A stretch of DNA of 64,000 bases. Origin: Methylophilus sp. Leaf416. GTDB lineage: Bacteria > Pseudomonadota > Gammaproteobacteria > Burkholderiales > Methylophilaceae. Below are positions 26,536 through 35,561 of the stretch, in pieces. How positions within the stretch are numbered: the first letter of the stretch is position 1; each line of letters opens with the position of its first letter. The position numbers and the translations under genes are program-made. The stretch covers positions 248,001 through 312,000 of the forward strand of contig NZ_LMQS01000002.1 of assembly GCF_001424665.1 (NCBI RefSeq). The letters run 5' to 3'. The notes under the pieces were generated by a model. The model made no database searches. It had not been told where the DNA came from and saw only the letters and a list, made by a program, of their open reading frames with translations.

Positions 26536-28424
26536 AAAAGCGCACGCCATTTCAATCCTGGATATTCATACTTGGCTGGTTGCCAGGCTTTTTGCTTTGT
26601 GTAAATGCCGCTCTGGCTAATGTCGCAGCGGCGGATGCTCAAGGGATAGAAATAAGCCAGGGATCATTTGTACTCAGCGCCAGTGAAACACCGCCTTCAA
26701 CCCAGTCGGCCTGGTCATCGACCAGCTTGCCGGATATCTGGAAGCTGACCCACCCTGATGCATTCGGCACTGGCTGGTACCGCTTTCAGTTTGATTACCC
26801 AGGCCTGAATGCACATGAAATTTACGCCTTGTACCTTTCACGCATGAGCCTGAATGCCGAGGCTTACCTGAATGGCAAGAAGATAGGCTCCGGTGGCTCA
26901 TTCACCGAACCCATTTCGCGTAACTGGAACCGCCCGCTGTTATTCACCATTCCGCCCGACACCTTGAAAGCGACAGATAACACGCTGTATATCCGGGTGA
27001 TTGCACCGGAGAACTCGCAGGGCATGCTCTACCCGCCAAAGATCAACCTGCTGCATACCTTGCAGCCGGAATATGAGAAAGCCCGGTTTATCCGCATCAC
27101 GCTTAACCAGACCTCCAGCCTGCTGATTGTCGGCATCGGAATGTTGATGCTCAGCCTGTGGTGGCGCAGAAAACAGGACACGGCCTACGGCCTGTTTGGG
27201 CTTGCGGCGTTTGTCTGGGCACTGCAATCGCTTAATTTTTACATCATTACTGCACCGCTTCCCACTGCACTGTGGGAGATACTGGTCAATGCCAGCTTCC
27301 AGGCCATCGCCACCTTGTGGCTGATTTCGCTGCTCGACTTTGTCGGCATCCGCTTAAAACGGTTTAATCAGTTGCTATGGTGGATTTTGATTCTAGCACC
27401 GGTGACATTGCTACTGACGCCAGCAAATTACTTTATGCTGGCTACCGACTTCTGGCATTTGATTACCATGATAGTGGTGATTTTCGGGTTGGCCTTGCTG
27501 GCAAAAACCGGTTTTGTACACCGCAACAAAGATGCCAAATTATTGTTGCTGACGCTGAGCATTATCCTGCTGTTTGCGTTTCATGACTGGTTGATTCATA
27601 CCAATGTCCCCGGCATCAATGCCTGGCTGATTACTGAAGAAGAATACCTGATGCAGTTTTCAGCACCGGTGCTTTTCCTGATTGTCGGCCTGATGATGAC
27701 TTCACGGTACGTTGGTGCGCTCAACAACTATGAGCAACTGAACCAGGAACTGGAACAGCGCGTGGTTTCCAAACACCAGGAGCTCAACGATAACTTCCAG
27801 CAACTGCAAACTATTCTTAAAGAACAGGCCACACTGGAAGAACGTGAACGTATCTACCAGGATTTGCACGACGACCTGGGCGCCAAACTGTTGACGCTGG
27901 TCTACAGGGCGCAAAACCCGAATAATGCCGAGCTGGCACGTTCAGCGCTACAGGATTTACGCGATGTCGTGTCACGCGCGGGCGATGAAAGTAGCGCGCT
28001 GAATGACATCATGGCCGATTACCGCATCGAGTGCGAAAAGCGGCTGGGCGACGTGCAGATTCAACTGGTTTGGGATAACCAGATTGAAGACGACAGTTTG
28101 CAGCTAACGCAACCGCAGGCTCTGAACCTGGGCCGGATCATCCGTGAGGCGATCTCCAATGTGATCCGCCATGCGCAAGCCTCGAAGGTGGCCGTCACTT
28201 TAAAACCGATGAAACAGCATTTACTGCTACAAATTGAAGATAATGGCATGGGTTTACCCAAAAACACCGAAAAATCCATGGGTCGGGGATTGAGCAATAT
28301 CCAGAAACGTGCAACCTTGCTCGGCGGAGAGGTGCATTTTGCAGAAAGCCTCTCTGGTGGCCTAAAACTTAGTCTGTATTTGCCTTGGCAATTAATTTCC
28401 GGCCAGTCAAATTCGGCCCGCTAA
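26532..28424 (+). CDS. 7TM-DISM-type sensor histidine kinase (NarX-like)
   Basis: 630 residues. Signal peptide 1-29, a periplasmic jelly-roll-like domain (about 40-185), a bundle of seven or so membrane helices (about 195-395), a coiled coil (400-440), a HisKA_3 domain with His446 (DLHDDLGAKLL), and a HATPase domain with N-box REAISNVIRHA and G-box EDNGMGLP. The layout matches 7TMR-DISM receptors that sense extracellular ligands, possibly carbohydrates. It is coupled to the preceding barrel gene by a 4-nt overlap and probably phosphorylates the divergent response regulator. Confidence 0.9.
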   Translation: MKKRTPFQSWIFILGWLPGFLLCVNAALANVAAADAQGIEISQGSFVLSASETPPSTQSAWSSTSLPDIWKLTHPDAFGTGWYRFQFDYPGLNAHEIYALYLSRMSLNAEAYLNGKKIGSGGSFTEPISRNWNRPLLFTIPPDTLKATDNTLYIRVIAPENSQGMLYPPKINLLHTLQPEYEKARFIRITLNQTSSLLIVGIGMLMLSLWWRRKQDTAYGLFGLAAFVWALQSLNFYIITAPLPTALWEILVNASFQAIATLWLISLLDFVGIRLKRFNQLLWWILILAPVTLLLTPANYFMLATDFWHLITMIVVIFGLALLAKTGFVHRNKDAKLLLLTLSIILLFAFHDWLIHTNVPGINAWLITEEEYLMQFSAPVLFLIVGLMMTSRYVGALNNYEQLNQELEQRVVSKHQELNDNFQQLQTILKEQATLEERERIYQDLHDDLGAKLLTLVYRAQNPNNAELARSALQDLRDVVSRAGDESSALNDIMADYRIECEKRLGDVQIQLVWDNQIEDDSLQLTQPQALNLGRIIREAISNVIRHAQASKVAVTLKPMKQHLLLQIEDNGMGLPKNTEKSMGRGLSNIQKRATLLGGEVHFAESLSGGLKLSLYLPWQLISGQSNSAR

Positions 28425-28453
28425 ACTCACACACATCATCATTTTAACCAGCT

Positions 28454-28471
28454 ACCCCCTGTTCAGGGGGT
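28454..28471. promoter_or_regulatory. Perfect palindrome ACCCCCTG-TT-CAGGGGGT ahead of the PEP-CTERM gene
   Basis: Two 8-bp arms (28454-28461 and 28464-28471) around TT, 81 nt before the start codon. It resembles the C/G palindrome in the promoter of the adjacent two-component system and is too short-looped and U-poor to be a terminator. Candidate activator site for the neighbouring NarL-type regulator. Confidence 0.6.
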
Positions 28472-28551
28472 GCACGCTTTCCTATTCATACGCTAATCTG
28501 ATCATACAATTCAGAAGGGCTGCTGGTTAGTTTTTGAGAGAGGAAAGTAAT

Positions 28552-30108
28552 ATGAATGTGATCAACCGTGCAAGCAGATCAGGTCGTGGAAAATACCCTT
28601 CAGCAAGGACTTTGTTAGGACTGAGCCTGCTCATTCCGCTCCCATCCCACGCCAGTGAAATCGCCACCAATATTCTTCTTTCATTCAACGAAACTGTAAA
28701 TTTCAGCGAAGAAAACTTCCACCAAGGGATAGACAAACTGCTGACGCTGGATGCAGCAAAAGTAGATGCACGCTTGCTCACCAACCGGCTAGGTAAATTC
28801 AGTGGTGGCAACGCGATATTTACGCTGAATACTAGCCAGAGTGTATCAGTCAATGATTTTGGTGTCTCAACTGCACCGACTGAACCCCGCCAGTTCTTCA
28901 GAACCACCGGGAGTGCAACCGCGAGTGGCGGATTGCTTTCCGAACCTGTCTTGTTGAACGCAGGGCGAGGTTGGCATTGCCCTGCGGCTGTGTTGTCCTG
29001 CAACAGCGACGAGGCATTCAGTACGCCCAACAGCAGCACTCCAGCGATGCAGGTACCCGCAAATGCAGCTTCATTATCGAACCCAATCCAGGTCCAAGCT
29101 AGCCTGTCATCGTTTACACGCCTCTCTCCTGATTACACACTGAACTATGCCAAACTACATTTGTATGGTACATGGCAAGTCAATGCGCAGTTCACTGCAA
29201 AAACCACATCGCAATATGTGGCTGATGCACTCTCTGCTACAGCAGGCGTCATCGGCACAAACCGCTGGGCAGCAGCAAATAACGATATCAACGACCTGCG
29301 TAACACGAGCCTGACAGATGTATCCGTGGTCAATCATCTGCAAGCAGGCAAAAATGCTGAACTTTCAAAAGCCCATAGCATTCTGGCAGTAGCGAAAGAT
29401 GGCGCCAGCTTATTGGCAGCAGGTAGCGTCACAGGAACCAGTTTCCAAACCTCATCCGAAGTGGCAAGACAATTGTGGAATGTTGCCGCAGGCGTTGACC
29501 CATCCCTGGGACGTGATAGGGCCGGCTTCAGCAGCGAGAGCGTTTCCAGTCTGGATGCCGCAACAGATTTGGCAGTCATACGCATGATGGTCAATGGCAC
29601 TAATGATGCCAGTTTCGTGAGTGGCGTTGAGTTTGCTTTAAACAATCCATTCACTGTGGGTTCATTACCTGTATTTTCATTTGATGGTGCGCACCTTGGA
29701 CTGACTGGCGCCACCATGTCGGTGTTTTATCTGGGCTCAAGCAGCGGTGAAGTCGAAATTGAACTAGGCGCTGCCAGCCGTTATGCACTCTGGCACTCCG
29801 GATCTGATTTTAACAACATTTCTTATATTGAAGGTGCAAGCGATAGCCTGATCGCAAGCAATCTCTACAACACGACAGAGATAGGGCGTGGATCTGGGTT
29901 TCAATATGTTGGAGAGTCTCCTTCTCCCGATAATCTGATGTTTTTAAGCGGTAACGGATCTGCTATAAAGCTGGGCCTGAACAACTTCAATAGCGATAAA
30001 GTATTGGTTGTTGCCAGCTGGGCTGTCACACCAGTACCCGAACCCGGTGCATTATCTATGCTGCTGTTCGGCCTGGTGCTGATTGGGCGCAATAAAAAAT
30101 TCGTATAG
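28552..30108 (+). CDS. PEP-CTERM sorting-domain protein
   Basis: 518 residues from the ATG at 28552, which has GAGAGGAAAG upstream. A signal peptide (LLGLSLLIPLPSHA) is followed by a large Ser/Thr/Asn-rich region with low complexity and few cysteines, and a C-terminal PEP-CTERM sorting signal: VPEPGALSMLLFGLVLIG plus a basic tail. Such proteins are processed by exosortase (EpsH/XrtA) and displayed or released together with exopolysaccharide. No exosortase gene is in the window. It follows the histidine kinase on the same strand, with a separate promoter carrying the palindrome. Confidence 0.9.
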   Translation: MNVINRASRSGRGKYPSARTLLGLSLLIPLPSHASEIATNILLSFNETVNFSEENFHQGIDKLLTLDAAKVDARLLTNRLGKFSGGNAIFTLNTSQSVSVNDFGVSTAPTEPRQFFRTTGSATASGGLLSEPVLLNAGRGWHCPAAVLSCNSDEAFSTPNSSTPAMQVPANAASLSNPIQVQASLSSFTRLSPDYTLNYAKLHLYGTWQVNAQFTAKTTSQYVADALSATAGVIGTNRWAAANNDINDLRNTSLTDVSVVNHLQAGKNAELSKAHSILAVAKDGASLLAAGSVTGTSFQTSSEVARQLWNVAAGVDPSLGRDRAGFSSESVSSLDAATDLAVIRMMVNGTNDASFVSGVEFALNNPFTVGSLPVFSFDGAHLGLTGATMSVFYLGSSSGEVEIELGAASRYALWHSGSDFNNISYIEGASDSLIASNLYNTTEIGRGSGFQYVGESPSPDNLMFLSGNGSAIKLGLNNFNSDKVLVVASWAVTPVPEPGALSMLLFGLVLIGRNKKFV

Positions 30109-30147
30109 AGGATATTAATAACAATAAATTATCTGCATCATCTCTCA

Positions 30148-30197
30148 GCAAGCTTTAAGTGGATGCCCATCTTACTTAAAGCTTGCACCTCTTTTTT
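30148..30197 (+). terminator. Terminator after the PEP-CTERM gene
   Basis: A 13-bp perfect stem, GCAAGCTTTAAGT (30148-30160) with ACTTAAAGCTTGC (30174-30186), followed by CTCTTTTTT. Confidence 0.82.
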
Positions 30198-30409
30198 GAA
30201 ATCAGTGCTTTCCCACAAACCTCTCTCCCCATAATCAATCCTTTATTCTCCAGAGCTAAGTCCGCGACAGCATTTGGCACTTATGCCCCACCTGTAGTCC
30301 TCGTTAAAAAACTCTCAAAACAGCTTTCAGTTTGCGCCAACGCAAAACCACAATGTTAGGATCAGGTTATATTGAGCTAGCTGCTTTAGCTGCCAGAAAA
30401 AGTACCCCA
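30198..30409. other. Intergenic region upstream of nnrS
   Basis: Together with the terminator this makes about 300 nt between the PEP-CTERM stop and the preferred nnrS start. Apart from two alternative in-frame nnrS starts (TTG 30332, ATG 30353) nothing is recognised; there is no clear FNR- or NsrR-type palindrome. Confidence 0.4.
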
Positions 30410-31621
30410 ATGCCTCTTATTCAAATTTCTCCGCCCAGCCGAAGAACACCACAAAAAGGATTCGCTTTATTTAACCTCGGGTTCAGGCCGTTTTTTATGC
30501 TGGCTTCTGGATTTGCATCAGTTTCCATGATGGTCTGGATGTGGAAATATTTTAGTTTCACCTTGCCACCTTTGTTTTATGTCACGGCCTCACAATGGCA
30601 TGCGCACGAAATGCTGTATGGATTTGCATTCGCCGTGATTGCAGGCTTCTTGCTCACCGCAGTTAAAAACTGGACCGGGATACAGACTTTGCATGGTCGC
30701 TCATTATCAGGGCTGGTGGCTTGTTGGGCAGGCGCACGCGGAATAATGCTGCTGGTACCAGACTGGATACTGTTCGCCGCCATACTCGATTTAACTTTTA
30801 ACCTGTGGCTGATTGCTGCCGTGGCACATCCTATCATCAAGGTGAAACAATGGCGGCAATTAGGCGTGTTATCCAAAGTGATCTTACTGACTTTGGGCAA
30901 TATCGCTTTTTATGCGCAAGTATTGGGCTGGTCCATCAACGGTGCCCGCGCCGCATTATGGATAGGCTTGTTACTGAATGTCAGCCTGATCCTGGTGATC
31001 AGTCGCCGCATCTTGCCTGGTTTTATTGAACGCGGCGTACAGGAAAAAGTGTTCCTGAAAAACTCCCTGTTGCGTGACCGTATCATCATGCTGGCACTGG
31101 TGGCATTGCTATTGAATATTCTGACCATAGATGCCGCATTAGCCAACCTGGTGTTAGGGCTCACTATCGGGTTTATCAGCAGTATGCGGCTATCGTGCTG
31201 GCATACACCCGGAATCTGGCGCGTGCCTTTGCTGTGGAGTTTTTATTGCGGGTTATGGCTGATTAATGCTGGCTTTTTCCTGTATGCCGCAAGTTTTATC
31301 ACAAGTAGCGTGTCAATGATCCTGGCGATTCATTGCTGGGCGATTGGCGGTATCGGTGTCATCACACTGGCGATGATGGCGCGTGTTTCGCTAGGACATA
31401 CCGGCCGCAATATCCATCAGCCGCCAGCTAGCGTATTCTGGATATTCGGTCTGTGTATTGTCGCTACCTTATTCAGGGTGCTCATGCCGTTAGTGCTGCC
31501 TGAAGCTTACCGCATATCTCTCATGCTGGCAGCGGGTTGCTGGATAGCCTCGTTTAGCTGGTTTTGTATCGTGTATTGGCCGATACTCAGCAAACCACGT
31601 ATTGATAGCACGCCAGGCTGA
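30410..31621 (+). CDS. nnrS: NnrS-family membrane protein
   Basis: 403 residues from the ATG at 30410 (MPLIQISPPSRR); the frame is open to ATG 30353 and TTG 30332. About twelve membrane helices. Family marks are the opening FALFNLGFRPFFML and the histidine-rich positions WHAHEMLYGFAFAV and HCWAIGGIG. NnrS is a heme- and copper-containing membrane protein linked to nitric-oxide stress in denitrifiers. No denitrification genes are nearby. Confidence 0.88.
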   Translation: MPLIQISPPSRRTPQKGFALFNLGFRPFFMLASGFASVSMMVWMWKYFSFTLPPLFYVTASQWHAHEMLYGFAFAVIAGFLLTAVKNWTGIQTLHGRSLSGLVACWAGARGIMLLVPDWILFAAILDLTFNLWLIAAVAHPIIKVKQWRQLGVLSKVILLTLGNIAFYAQVLGWSINGARAALWIGLLLNVSLILVISRRILPGFIERGVQEKVFLKNSLLRDRIIMLALVALLLNILTIDAALANLVLGLTIGFISSMRLSCWHTPGIWRVPLLWSFYCGLWLINAGFFLYAASFITSSVSMILAIHCWAIGGIGVITLAMMARVSLGHTGRNIHQPPASVFWIFGLCIVATLFRVLMPLVLPEAYRISLMLAAGCWIASFSWFCIVYWPILSKPRIDSTPG

Positions 31622-31661
31622 ATGAGATTTTAAGCGGCGCTGAATATCATCAGAATGATGG

Positions 31662-32213
31662 TTACTCTTTCCACTTGATCGAGCAACCAATACTCTGCAC
31701 TTGCTGCTTTGGCCCATGCCCGGTTTGACTGACCTGCTTCATTGCCCTGAATAAATCGCGTGTGCTTTCCGGTGCTGTCTCCTTGCGGCTTTCATCAAAC
31801 CGTCCACGGTATTGCAGCTCAAAGTTTTTATTAAAGCCAAAGAAGTCCGGTGTGCAAACCGCATCATAATTTTTGGCAATCTGCTGTGTTTCATCCAAAA
31901 GATATGGAAACGGAAATGCCAGCTCTTCTGCAATTTTTTTCATGTTTTCAGGGCTGTCTTCCGGGTAATCGGAAGGATCGTTTGACATGATGGCGACCGT
32001 GTTGACACCCAGGGTTTTCAACTCTTCAAGATCTTTGATCAGGCGCGGCAGGATCGCTTTGACATAGGGGCAGTGATTGCAAATGAACATGACCAGCAGG
32101 CCTTTGGGGCCCATACTTTCCTGCAGGTTTACCAGCTTGCCGTTGACGTCCGGCAGGTTAAATTCAGGCGCTTTCCAGCCAAAATTGCATGCTGGGGGAT
32201 TGATACTAGCCAT
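31662..32213 (-). CDS. Thioredoxin-like (redoxin) family protein
   Basis: 183 residues with a thioredoxin fold. FNLPDVNGKLVNLQE precedes the active-site region LLVMFICNHCPYVKAI, giving a Cys-Asn-His-Cys motif. No signal peptide, so cytoplasmic. It is close to AhpC/TSA-type 'thioredoxin family' proteins of unproven substrate; a peroxidase or disulfide reductase role is likely. A short degenerate copy of its own first codons lies upstream (32296-32349). Confidence 0.85.
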   Translation of the reverse strand: MASINPPACNFGWKAPEFNLPDVNGKLVNLQESMGPKGLLVMFICNHCPYVKAILPRLIKDLEELKTLGVNTVAIMSNDPSDYPEDSPENMKKIAEELAFPFPYLLDETQQIAKNYDAVCTPDFFGFNKNFELQYRGRFDESRKETAPESTRDLFRAMKQVSQTGHGPKQQVQSIGCSIKWKE

Positions 32214-32295
32214 GTGATTCCTTTCAAAAACTTTCTAGACTGTCACTATATAACTTTGTGCAATTCCGGCGAAGGCTAACTCGGTGAAACCGATG

Positions 32296-32349
32296 TTAAG
32301 CGAAGCGGCTTTCGCCAAAATCACAGCCAGGTAGGCTAATACTTGCCAT
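32296..32349 (-). pseudogene. Degenerate duplicate of the 5' end of the thioredoxin-like gene
   Basis: An ATG with a strong GGAG site opens a 17-codon frame, MASISLPGCDFGESRFA, then a stop. Its first eleven or so residues parallel MASINPPACNFG of the intact gene just downstream, and the DNA after TTTTGGC can still be aligned once a small gap is allowed. The simplest reading is a decayed tandem duplicate; a short upstream reading frame that controls the downstream gene is an alternative. Confidence 0.45.
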
Positions 32350-32466
32350 CTTTATTCTCCGGTGTTTATACACAATTAAAGTCCTATGGTACGTGATTAA
32401 GGCTTGCAGGTGAATGCCAGTACTTAATGCGGAACACTGAAGTCAGCCTTCGGCATTTTGGTTACA

Positions 32467-33210
32467 ATGCCTGACATGAGCAATTTAAGATTTTATAGCC
32501 CTAGCCAGCTGACCATCGGTGTGACCGCTGCACTGAGTGAAAATGCAGCGGCACATGCTACGCGTGTGATGCGTTTAAAAGTGGGGGATACACTCACTTT
32601 GTTTTGTGGCGACGGCGTTGATTACCAATGTGCGCTGGTGAGTGTGGAAAAGAAAACTGCCAGTGTAGAAGTACTCAGCCAGGAAAAAATCAACAATGAA
32701 TCGCCACTCAATATGCGGCTGTTACAGGGGATTTCCAGCGGCGATCGTATGGACTACACCATCCAGAAGGCAGTTGAGCTTGGGGTGACTGAAATCTTCC
32801 CGTTAAGCACAGAACGTAGTGTCACCAAGCTGAGCGGCGACCGCGCCGAGAAACGGGTCGAGCATTGGCAAGGCGTGGCGATAGCTGCTTGCGAACAAAG
32901 CGGGCGCGCAGTGTTACCTAAAATTCATTTTCCGCTTACTCTGGCGCAATGGCTGAGCCAGCACGATACCCAGCAAAGCCTGAATTTGTTGCTCAACCCG
33001 GTTGCGGCAAAAACTTTGGCCCAATTAACAAAACCGGAAAACCGGATTCATCTCCTGATTGGTCCTGAAGGTGGCTTAAGCCCTGGCGAGATTGAGCTAG
33101 CCAACCACAATAACTTTCAATCGATAGTGCTGGGGCCAAGAATCTTGCGCACCGAAACTGCGGCCCTGACTGCAATTTCCAGCATGCAAACGCTTTGGGG
33201 TGACTTTTAG
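32467..33210 (+). CDS. rsmE: 16S rRNA (uracil-1498-N3) methyltransferase
   Basis: 247 residues from the ATG at 32467 (MPDMSNLRFYSPSQL); the ATG three codons later is equally possible. SPOUT-class knotted methyltransferase: N-terminal PUA-like domain and C-terminal SAM site with LLIGPEGGLSPGEIELA and LGPRILRTETAALTA. Methylates U1498 at the decoding centre of 16S rRNA. Confidence 0.95.
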   Translation: MPDMSNLRFYSPSQLTIGVTAALSENAAAHATRVMRLKVGDTLTLFCGDGVDYQCALVSVEKKTASVEVLSQEKINNESPLNMRLLQGISSGDRMDYTIQKAVELGVTEIFPLSTERSVTKLSGDRAEKRVEHWQGVAIAACEQSGRAVLPKIHFPLTLAQWLSQHDTQQSLNLLLNPVAAKTLAQLTKPENRIHLLIGPEGGLSPGEIELANHNNFQSIVLGPRILRTETAALTAISSMQTLWGDF

Positions 33211-33240
33211 GACATGCTGGTGATAAGAAAGTGATTACCC

Positions 33241-34170
33241 ATGTTTAACGTTATGCTGCAAATGGCTCTGTTGATTGTGGCCGGCATCGCCTGGCAGCGA
33301 TTTGTGCCTGACCATATTTCCGCGACTTCCCATCGCAGAGCACTGACAGACCTGGTGTTTTATATCCTGCTGCCTGCTTTAGTCATCGATGTCCTGTGGC
33401 AGGCACCATTGGATGCCGACACATTCAGTATCCAGCTTACAGCCATCACCCGGTTAGCCACAGCAGCAGGTTTAATGTGGATAACCTTGCAAGTATTCAA
33501 TCGCTTTAAACCTCTTTCGCGTGCGCAAGAAGGTGCACTGATGCTGGCAGCCACATTTCCTAATGCAACCTATCTAGGGTTACCAGTGACTAGCGAAGTA
33601 TTGGGTGACTGGGCACAGGAAATGGTACTCAAATTTGACTTGTTCGCCTGCACACCGATTTTATTATCAGTAGGCATGTTGATGGCGCAAGCCTATGGCA
33701 AGGCAGAATCTCGCTCAAATCCACTCAGAGAACTGTTACGCGTACCGCCATTGTGGGCACTGCTGCTCGCCTGTATCCTCAACCTGGCGCAAGTACCGCA
33801 ACCTGAAATGATAGGCCATGCCTTGCACACCCTGGCTGGTGGGGTGGTCCCCCTGATGCTGATTGCACTGGGCATGAGCATCCGTTGGGATACCTTCAAG
33901 TTTGCACTTATCCCTAAACTGTTACCGCTCTGCCTCATCGGCCTAGTGGTTGCGCCCCTCACCGCCATGCTTGTGGCAGAACGCCTGGGGCTTGGCGGGC
34001 ATACGCTGACAGCCGTCACTTTATTAAGCGCCATGCCGACCATGGTATTTGGTGTGATCATCTGCGAGCGCTACCATTTAGATGGTGCGTTGTATGCAGC
34101 CGCGGTGTTCTTTACCACACTACTAAGTATGCTCACCCTGCCTGTGTGGTTTCAGCTTCTCTCCCATTAA
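33241..34170 (+). CDS. AEC-family (auxin efflux carrier) transporter
   Basis: 309 residues, about ten membrane helices in two similar halves of five. Segments PNATYLGLPVTSEVLGD and the C-terminal SAMPTMVFGVIICERY fit the AEC family. Bacterial members export or import malonate, malate or related acids; the substrate here is unknown. It follows rsmE by 30 nt. Confidence 0.85.
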   Translation: MFNVMLQMALLIVAGIAWQRFVPDHISATSHRRALTDLVFYILLPALVIDVLWQAPLDADTFSIQLTAITRLATAAGLMWITLQVFNRFKPLSRAQEGALMLAATFPNATYLGLPVTSEVLGDWAQEMVLKFDLFACTPILLSVGMLMAQAYGKAESRSNPLRELLRVPPLWALLLACILNLAQVPQPEMIGHALHTLAGGVVPLMLIALGMSIRWDTFKFALIPKLLPLCLIGLVVAPLTAMLVAERLGLGGHTLTAVTLLSAMPTMVFGVIICERYHLDGALYAAAVFFTTLLSMLTLPVWFQLLSH

Positions 34171-34316
34171 TGGTCATCTGCCGCAGTTAGAACAAATCGC
34201 ACAATCCCTGGTCAATCTTGTTACGTTATATAACGAGTTTTCAGGCTTTCATCTACTGCTTAATATGTGCCTGAGTTCTTTGTGATTTTTATGCGTTTTG
34301 GAGGAGTTTTACCGCG

Positions 34317-35489
34317 ATGCCAAAAACTACTTTTAATCATTTTATCGAACGCCCGCCCTCGCCGCCGGAGACTTTGGTCAGGTTACTGGATGAAACTGGC
34401 ATTACGATCAATGGCAACGCCCCATGGGATGTGCAGGTTTATGATGAAACCGTCTATCGAGATGTGCTGACCCGCGGCACGCTAGGGTTTGGACAGGCGT
34501 ATATTGAAGGCCGCTGGGATTGCCCCCGCCTGGATGAGTTTTTCACCCGTGTGATGCGCGCGGATATTGATGAAGAACTGGGCGGATGGGGCAAGCTGCA
34601 ACTGCTGGGCGATATTCTGCGCCATACACTCTTCAACCTGCAGGCACCAAACCGCGCTTTCCAGGTCGCGCAACACCATTACGATATTGGCAACGATGTA
34701 TTCGAAGCGATGCTGGATTCCAGCATGAGTTACTCGTGCGCCTATTGGGAACATGCGCAGACGCTGGAAGAAGCGCAGACGCACAAACTGGATATGATTT
34801 GCCGCAAACTGGACTTACAACCCGGAGAACGTGTACTTGAAATTGGCTGTGGCTGGGGCGGCCTTGCCAAACATATGGCACAGCACTACGGCGTAGAAGT
34901 GCTCGGCATTACCGTATCAGTAGAGCAGCAAACCATAGCCAAAGAACGCTGCGCAGGATTACCTGTCGAGATCCGCTTGCAGGATTACCGGGAGCTGGAA
35001 GGGCAATTCGACAAGATTGTTTCCGTAGGTATGTTTGAACACGTAGGCCCGAAAAATTACCCGGTTTATTTTGAAACCGTGCATCGTTTATTAAATGATA
35101 ACGGGCTGTTTTTGCTGCACACTATTGGCAATCACAAAACTGCGCTGTATACCGATGCCTGGATAGATCGTTATATTTTCCCCAATGGAAAACTGCCTTC
35201 CGCCGTCGAAATAAGCAGCGCGATTGAGAAGAAATTCCTGATTGAAGACTGGCATAATTTCGGCCCCGACTATGACCGCACACTGATGGCCTGGTGGGAT
35301 AAATTCAGCCGAGCCTGGCCTGAATTACAGTTTAAATATGACGAGAGTTTTTACCGCATGTGGAAATACTACCTGATGTGTTGCGCAGGTTATTTCCGTT
35401 CGCGGCAGGGTCAACTATGGCAACTGATATTGAGCAAGCGGCAAAGTAACCGTATTTACCGCTCGGTACGTCCCGGCACTACAAGTTGA
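34317..35489 (+). CDS. cfa: Cyclopropane-fatty-acyl-phospholipid synthase
   Basis: 390 residues. Adds a methylene group from S-adenosylmethionine across the double bond of membrane phospholipid acyl chains. Visible: an N-terminal lipid-binding part, HHYDIGNDVFEAMLDSSMSY with the conserved SYSCAYW, SAM motif VLEIGCGWGGLAKHMA, and FEHVGPKNYPVYF. The usual length for the family. GGAGGAG precedes the start. Confidence 0.96.
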   Translation: MPKTTFNHFIERPPSPPETLVRLLDETGITINGNAPWDVQVYDETVYRDVLTRGTLGFGQAYIEGRWDCPRLDEFFTRVMRADIDEELGGWGKLQLLGDILRHTLFNLQAPNRAFQVAQHHYDIGNDVFEAMLDSSMSYSCAYWEHAQTLEEAQTHKLDMICRKLDLQPGERVLEIGCGWGGLAKHMAQHYGVEVLGITVSVEQQTIAKERCAGLPVEIRLQDYRELEGQFDKIVSVGMFEHVGPKNYPVYFETVHRLLNDNGLFLLHTIGNHKTALYTDAWIDRYIFPNGKLPSAVEISSAIEKKFLIEDWHNFGPDYDRTLMAWWDKFSRAWPELQFKYDESFYRMWKYYLMCCAGYFRSRQGQLWQLILSKRQSNRIYRSVRPGTTS

Positions 35490-35561
35490 TGTAACCATGG
35501 TGCCTCCTCCTGACATATTTAACATGACGACCAGTAAGTAGCACCAGCCGAATTTTTATGT

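Noticed and set aside
28527-29039. 170-codon open frame on the minus strand
   Set aside because: Antisense to the start of the PEP-CTERM gene, which has a signal peptide and a good ribosome site.
32280-32330. GGCGAA...TTCGCC repeats suggesting a riboswitch upstream of rsmE
   Set aside because: The folding does not match any riboswitch core I know, and the region is better explained as a decayed copy of the thioredoxin-like gene's 5' end on the minus strand.
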